Below are positions 6,041 to 7,995 of a DNA stretch of 7,995 bases, piece by piece. This DNA comes from Nitrospirota bacterium (GTDB lineage Bacteria; Nitrospirota; Nitrospiria; Nitrospirales; UBA8639): NCBI GenBank assembly GCA_029881175.1, contig JAOUNC010000117.1, forward strand, positions 1 through 7,995, read 5' to 3'. A program made the translations under genes and the position numbers. The number at the start of each line of letters is the position of its first letter. The first letter of the stretch is position 1. The notes under the pieces were generated by a model, which did not search any database, was not told where the DNA came from, and saw nothing but the letters and a program-made list of their open reading frames with translations.

Positions 6041-7018
6041 TCAGCGGGTTGGAGTTTCCGGAGGTTCCTCTTCAGTGGAGGCAATGGAATCACGCATGGC
6101 GGTGTCGGCTTGGACGTTTTTCATCCGGTAGTAGTCCATGATGCCCAAATTGCCTTGTCGAAAGGCTTCAGCCATTGCGCGAGGAACTTCGGCTTCCGCC
6201 TCAACCACTCGGGCGCGCATTTCCTGTTCTAACGCCACGGCCATGGCGCGTCGTTCCTCGGCCTTGGCCTGAGCAATTTGTTTATCCGCATTGGCCTGAT
6301 CGATTTGCAGCTTTGCCCCGATGTTCGATCCGACATCCACATCGGCAATATCAATGGACAAAATTTCAAAGGCGGTCCCCGCATCCAATCCCCTTCCCAG
6401 AATATTCTTTGAGATATGATCAGGATTTTCCAGGACATCCTTGTGTGTGGCGGAGGATCCGATGGTGCTGACCATGCCTTCTCCCACTCTGGCAATTACC
6501 GTTTCCTCGCCTGCTCCGCCGACTAGGCGGTCGATATTGGCCCGAACCGTGACCCGGGACACGGCGATCAGCTGAATACCATCTTTGGCCACGGCGGTGA
6601 TGCGAGGCGTTTCGATGACTTTGGGAATGACCGACATTTTCACCGCTTCCAACACATCCCTGCCGGCCAAGTCTATGGCGGCGGCCCGTTTGAAGGTCAT
6701 AGGAATATTGGCTTTGTCCGCAGAAATCATGGCATTGACCACTTTCACTACATCGCCGCCGGCTAAAAAATGGGCCTCGAGATCGTCAACAGGGATCGAC
6801 AGCCCCGCTTTGGCAGCGCTAATGCGGGCCGTGATGATTGTCCCTGGCGGCACACGGCGTAATCGCATCCCAACAAGGGTGAACAGTCCGACATAGGCAT
6901 TTGAGGCCCACGCGGCGATCCATAGGGGAAGAGGAATGACATAGAGAAAACCAAACAAGAGAACTAAGACGATGGCAAGGAGACCAAGAGAACCAAATGC
7001 TTGGGTTTCCATTTCCAT
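6041..7018 (-). CDS. floA: Flotillin-like protein FloA
   Basis: A 325-residue flotillin-like membrane scaffold protein (YqfA/FloA family), the size expected. The N-terminus has a long hydrophobic membrane hairpin or double segment (about 11-50). It is followed by family sequences [19 protein letters not shown] (55-73), [20 protein letters not shown] (84-103) and the PHB/SPFH-like core [23 protein letters not shown] (146-168). [18 protein letters not shown] (171-188) and [26 protein letters not shown] (205-230) follow. The C-terminal half (about 236-290) is an Ala/Glu-rich coiled coil of the EA-repeat type that drives oligomerisation. FloA organises membrane microdomains in bacteria. Its ATG overlaps the nfeD stop codon (TAATG), and AAGGAGGA lies eight bases upstream (7027-7034), so the pair is translationally coupled. 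A second in-frame ATG at 7012 is less well spaced. Confidence 0.96.
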   Translation of the reverse strand: MEMETQAFGSLGLLAIVLVLLFGFLYVIPLPLWIAAWASNAYVGLFTLVGMRLRRVPPGTIITARISAAKAGLSIPVDDLEAHFLAGGDVVKVVNAMISADKANIPMTFKRAAAIDLAGRDVLEAVKMSVIPKVIETPRITAVAKDGIQLIAVSRVTVRANIDRLVGGAGEETVIARVGEGMVSTIGSSATHKDVLENPDHISKNILGRGLDAGTAFEILSIDIADVDVGSNIGAKLQIDQANADKQIAQAKAEERRAMAVALEQEMRARVVEAEAEVPRAMAEAFRQGNLGIMDYYRMKNVQADTAMRDSIASTEEEPPETPTR

Positions 7019-7034
7019 TAGGCATGTCCTCCTT
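7016..7034 (-). promoter_or_regulatory. Strong RBS and stop/start overlap coupling nfeD and floA
   Basis: AAGGAGGA (7027-7034, minus strand) is eight bases from the floA ATG, whose A is the last base of the nfeD TAA stop. This decides the floA start and implies coupled synthesis of the two partners. Confidence 0.75.
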
Positions 7035-7995
7035 CGGTTGGTTTGGTCAATACTCGAACAACAATTCGGTTTCCGTCGACTCGAACAACCTCAACAGGCT
7101 GCCCCGCATTGATGAATTCTCCATCGGATACGACGTCCAGGCGGTTTCCATTCAGATGGGCAATGCCTGAAGGGTGGAGATCGGTGGCTGCCGTCCCACG
7201 TTTGCCAAGCCACCGCTGGTCTTCCTCAGGACTAGAGGCATACCCTTCTTTGGAAAGAAGGGAAGTTTTTAGGAGCAATCGTTTCCCGAATGGCAATCGT
7301 TGAAAATACCGCAACAGAAAGAGGGCCACGAGAATGGCGACTATGATGGAGAGGGAGACTTGTCCCAGTGCAGATAGCCACGAGTCCCATGTTGCTCCAC
7401 TTCCGATAAGGCTCAATCCGAGTCCTCCCAAGAGGGATGCAATCCCTAAAATTCCTGCAATTCCAAAGCCCGGAATAAAGAAGATTTCCATGGCCACCAG
7501 GATAAGCCCCAACGCGACCAATAGGAATTCTTCTAATCCGGCGAGGCGCACAAGAGTGTGTCCCCAGAAAAACAGCCCTAGGCTGATAAACCCTACCAGC
7601 CCAGGTAATCCAAATCCGGGAACCCGGATTTCAACGATGATCCCCATAATTCCCAGGGTCATCAATAAGGAACTCACCACGGGATGGGTGAGAAACCGCA
7701 CGAGAGTTTCTGCCCATGTCTCGGAGGCATGCCGAATCTCAGCCTCACCCAACTCTAAGGACTGTAGCACAGCTTCCAAAGAATTGGCCTGTAAGTCTGC
7801 CACCTTCGTCTCCAGGGCCTCTTGTGTGGTGAGGGTCAGGAGCTTACTTTTTGGGATGATGTCCGGGATTTCCACATCTGCATCAACCATGGCTTCGGCA
7901 ATTAAGGCCGGCCGATTTCGCTGTTCAGCCGTGGCGCGAAACTCTTTGCGCATATACGAGACGGTTTTTTCTTCGACGGGTTGGGCTGGGGTTCC
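7018..7995 (-). CDS. nfeD: NfeD family membrane protein, 5' end outside window
   Basis: The C-terminal 325 residues of a longer protein. The frame stays open to the window edge, and the first visible residues, GTPAQPV, resemble the GAA.PV sequence that follows the ClpP-like serine protease domain in long NfeD proteins. The ATG at 7953 is therefore probably internal and the true start lies outside. Counting from that internal Met, there is a hydrophilic linker (1-85) and then a multi-helix membrane domain (about 92-216) with the signatures [18 protein letters not shown] (101-118) and [16 protein letters not shown] (155-170). A C-terminal OB-fold NfeD domain covers about 247-305 (from [16 protein letters not shown]). 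The full protein is expected to be a membrane-bound protease-type partner of FloA; the catalytic Ser and Lys are not in this window. It is co-operonic with floA. Confidence 0.92.
   Translation of the reverse strand, partial: GTPAQPVEEKTVSYMRKEFRATAEQRNRPALIAEAMVDADVEIPDIIPKSKLLTLTTQEALETKVADLQANSLEAVLQSLELGEAEIRHASETWAETLVRFLTHPVVSSLLMTLGIMGIIVEIRVPGFGLPGLVGFISLGLFFWGHTLVRLAGLEEFLLVALGLILVAMEIFFIPGFGIAGILGIASLLGGLGLSLIGSGATWDSWLSALGQVSLSIIVAILVALFLLRYFQRLPFGKRLLLKTSLLSKEGYASSPEEDQRWLGKRGTAATDLHPSGIAHLNGNRLDVVSDGEFINAGQPVEVVRVDGNRIVVRVLTKPTEGGHA

Noticed and set aside
6028..6093. Upstream start for the FloA-linked small protein
   Set aside because: The extra 22 residues would overlap floA and push the membrane helix inward; the ATG at 6027 has a better ribosome site.

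Overview
The window carries seven complete genes and one gene cut by the window edge, all read from the minus strand, in bacterial DNA of intermediate GC content (estimated by eye at about half). The gene set suggests a free-living Gram-negative-type bacterium: full-length PolX with a PHP domain, an NfeD/FloA membrane-microdomain pair, a DUF72 protein, and a cluster of small stress-type proteins (COG1926 phosphoribosyltransferase, DUF2892 membrane protein, CBS-pair protein, receiver-only protein). A Nitrospirota or deltaproteobacterial source is a reasonable guess, but no rRNA or lineage marker is present, so the assignment is weak.

Layout in order of transcription, from right to left. At 7995-5680 an operon begins outside the window. 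It contains the 3' part of a long NfeD-type membrane protein, then floA, whose ATG overlaps the nfeD stop (TAATG), then a small single-helix membrane protein 13 bases later whose C-terminal end looks like a motif. At 5607-4738 lies a DUF72 gene with an unusual basic tail. After a 415-base spacer containing two neighbouring palindromes comes polX (4322-2601), with all polymerase and PHP metal-binding motifs visible. A 375-base spacer follows, holding a possible 142-base MITE-like unit with terminal inverted repeats. Next are a CBS-pair gene (2225-1806) and a spacer holding four consecutive stem-loops. The last group is a compact three-gene operon (1416-43): an atypical receiver domain, a DUF2892 protein with a His-rich tail, and a phosphoribosyltransferase that overlaps the preceding gene by 29 bases. 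A partial sigma-54-like promoter lies upstream of this operon.

How the genes may work together: NfeD and FloA are known partners in bacterial flotillin-like membrane domains, and the small protein downstream is a candidate third component. PolX acts in DNA gap repair. The left-hand genes resemble sets found in hypoxia or dormancy regulons (COG1926 PRTase, CBS-pair protein), which suggests a stress or redox module; this is inference. No rRNA, tRNA, CRISPR array or complete insertion sequence was found. The most interesting items are the degenerate receiver protein in its operon, the FloA-linked small protein, and the two structured intergenic regions.
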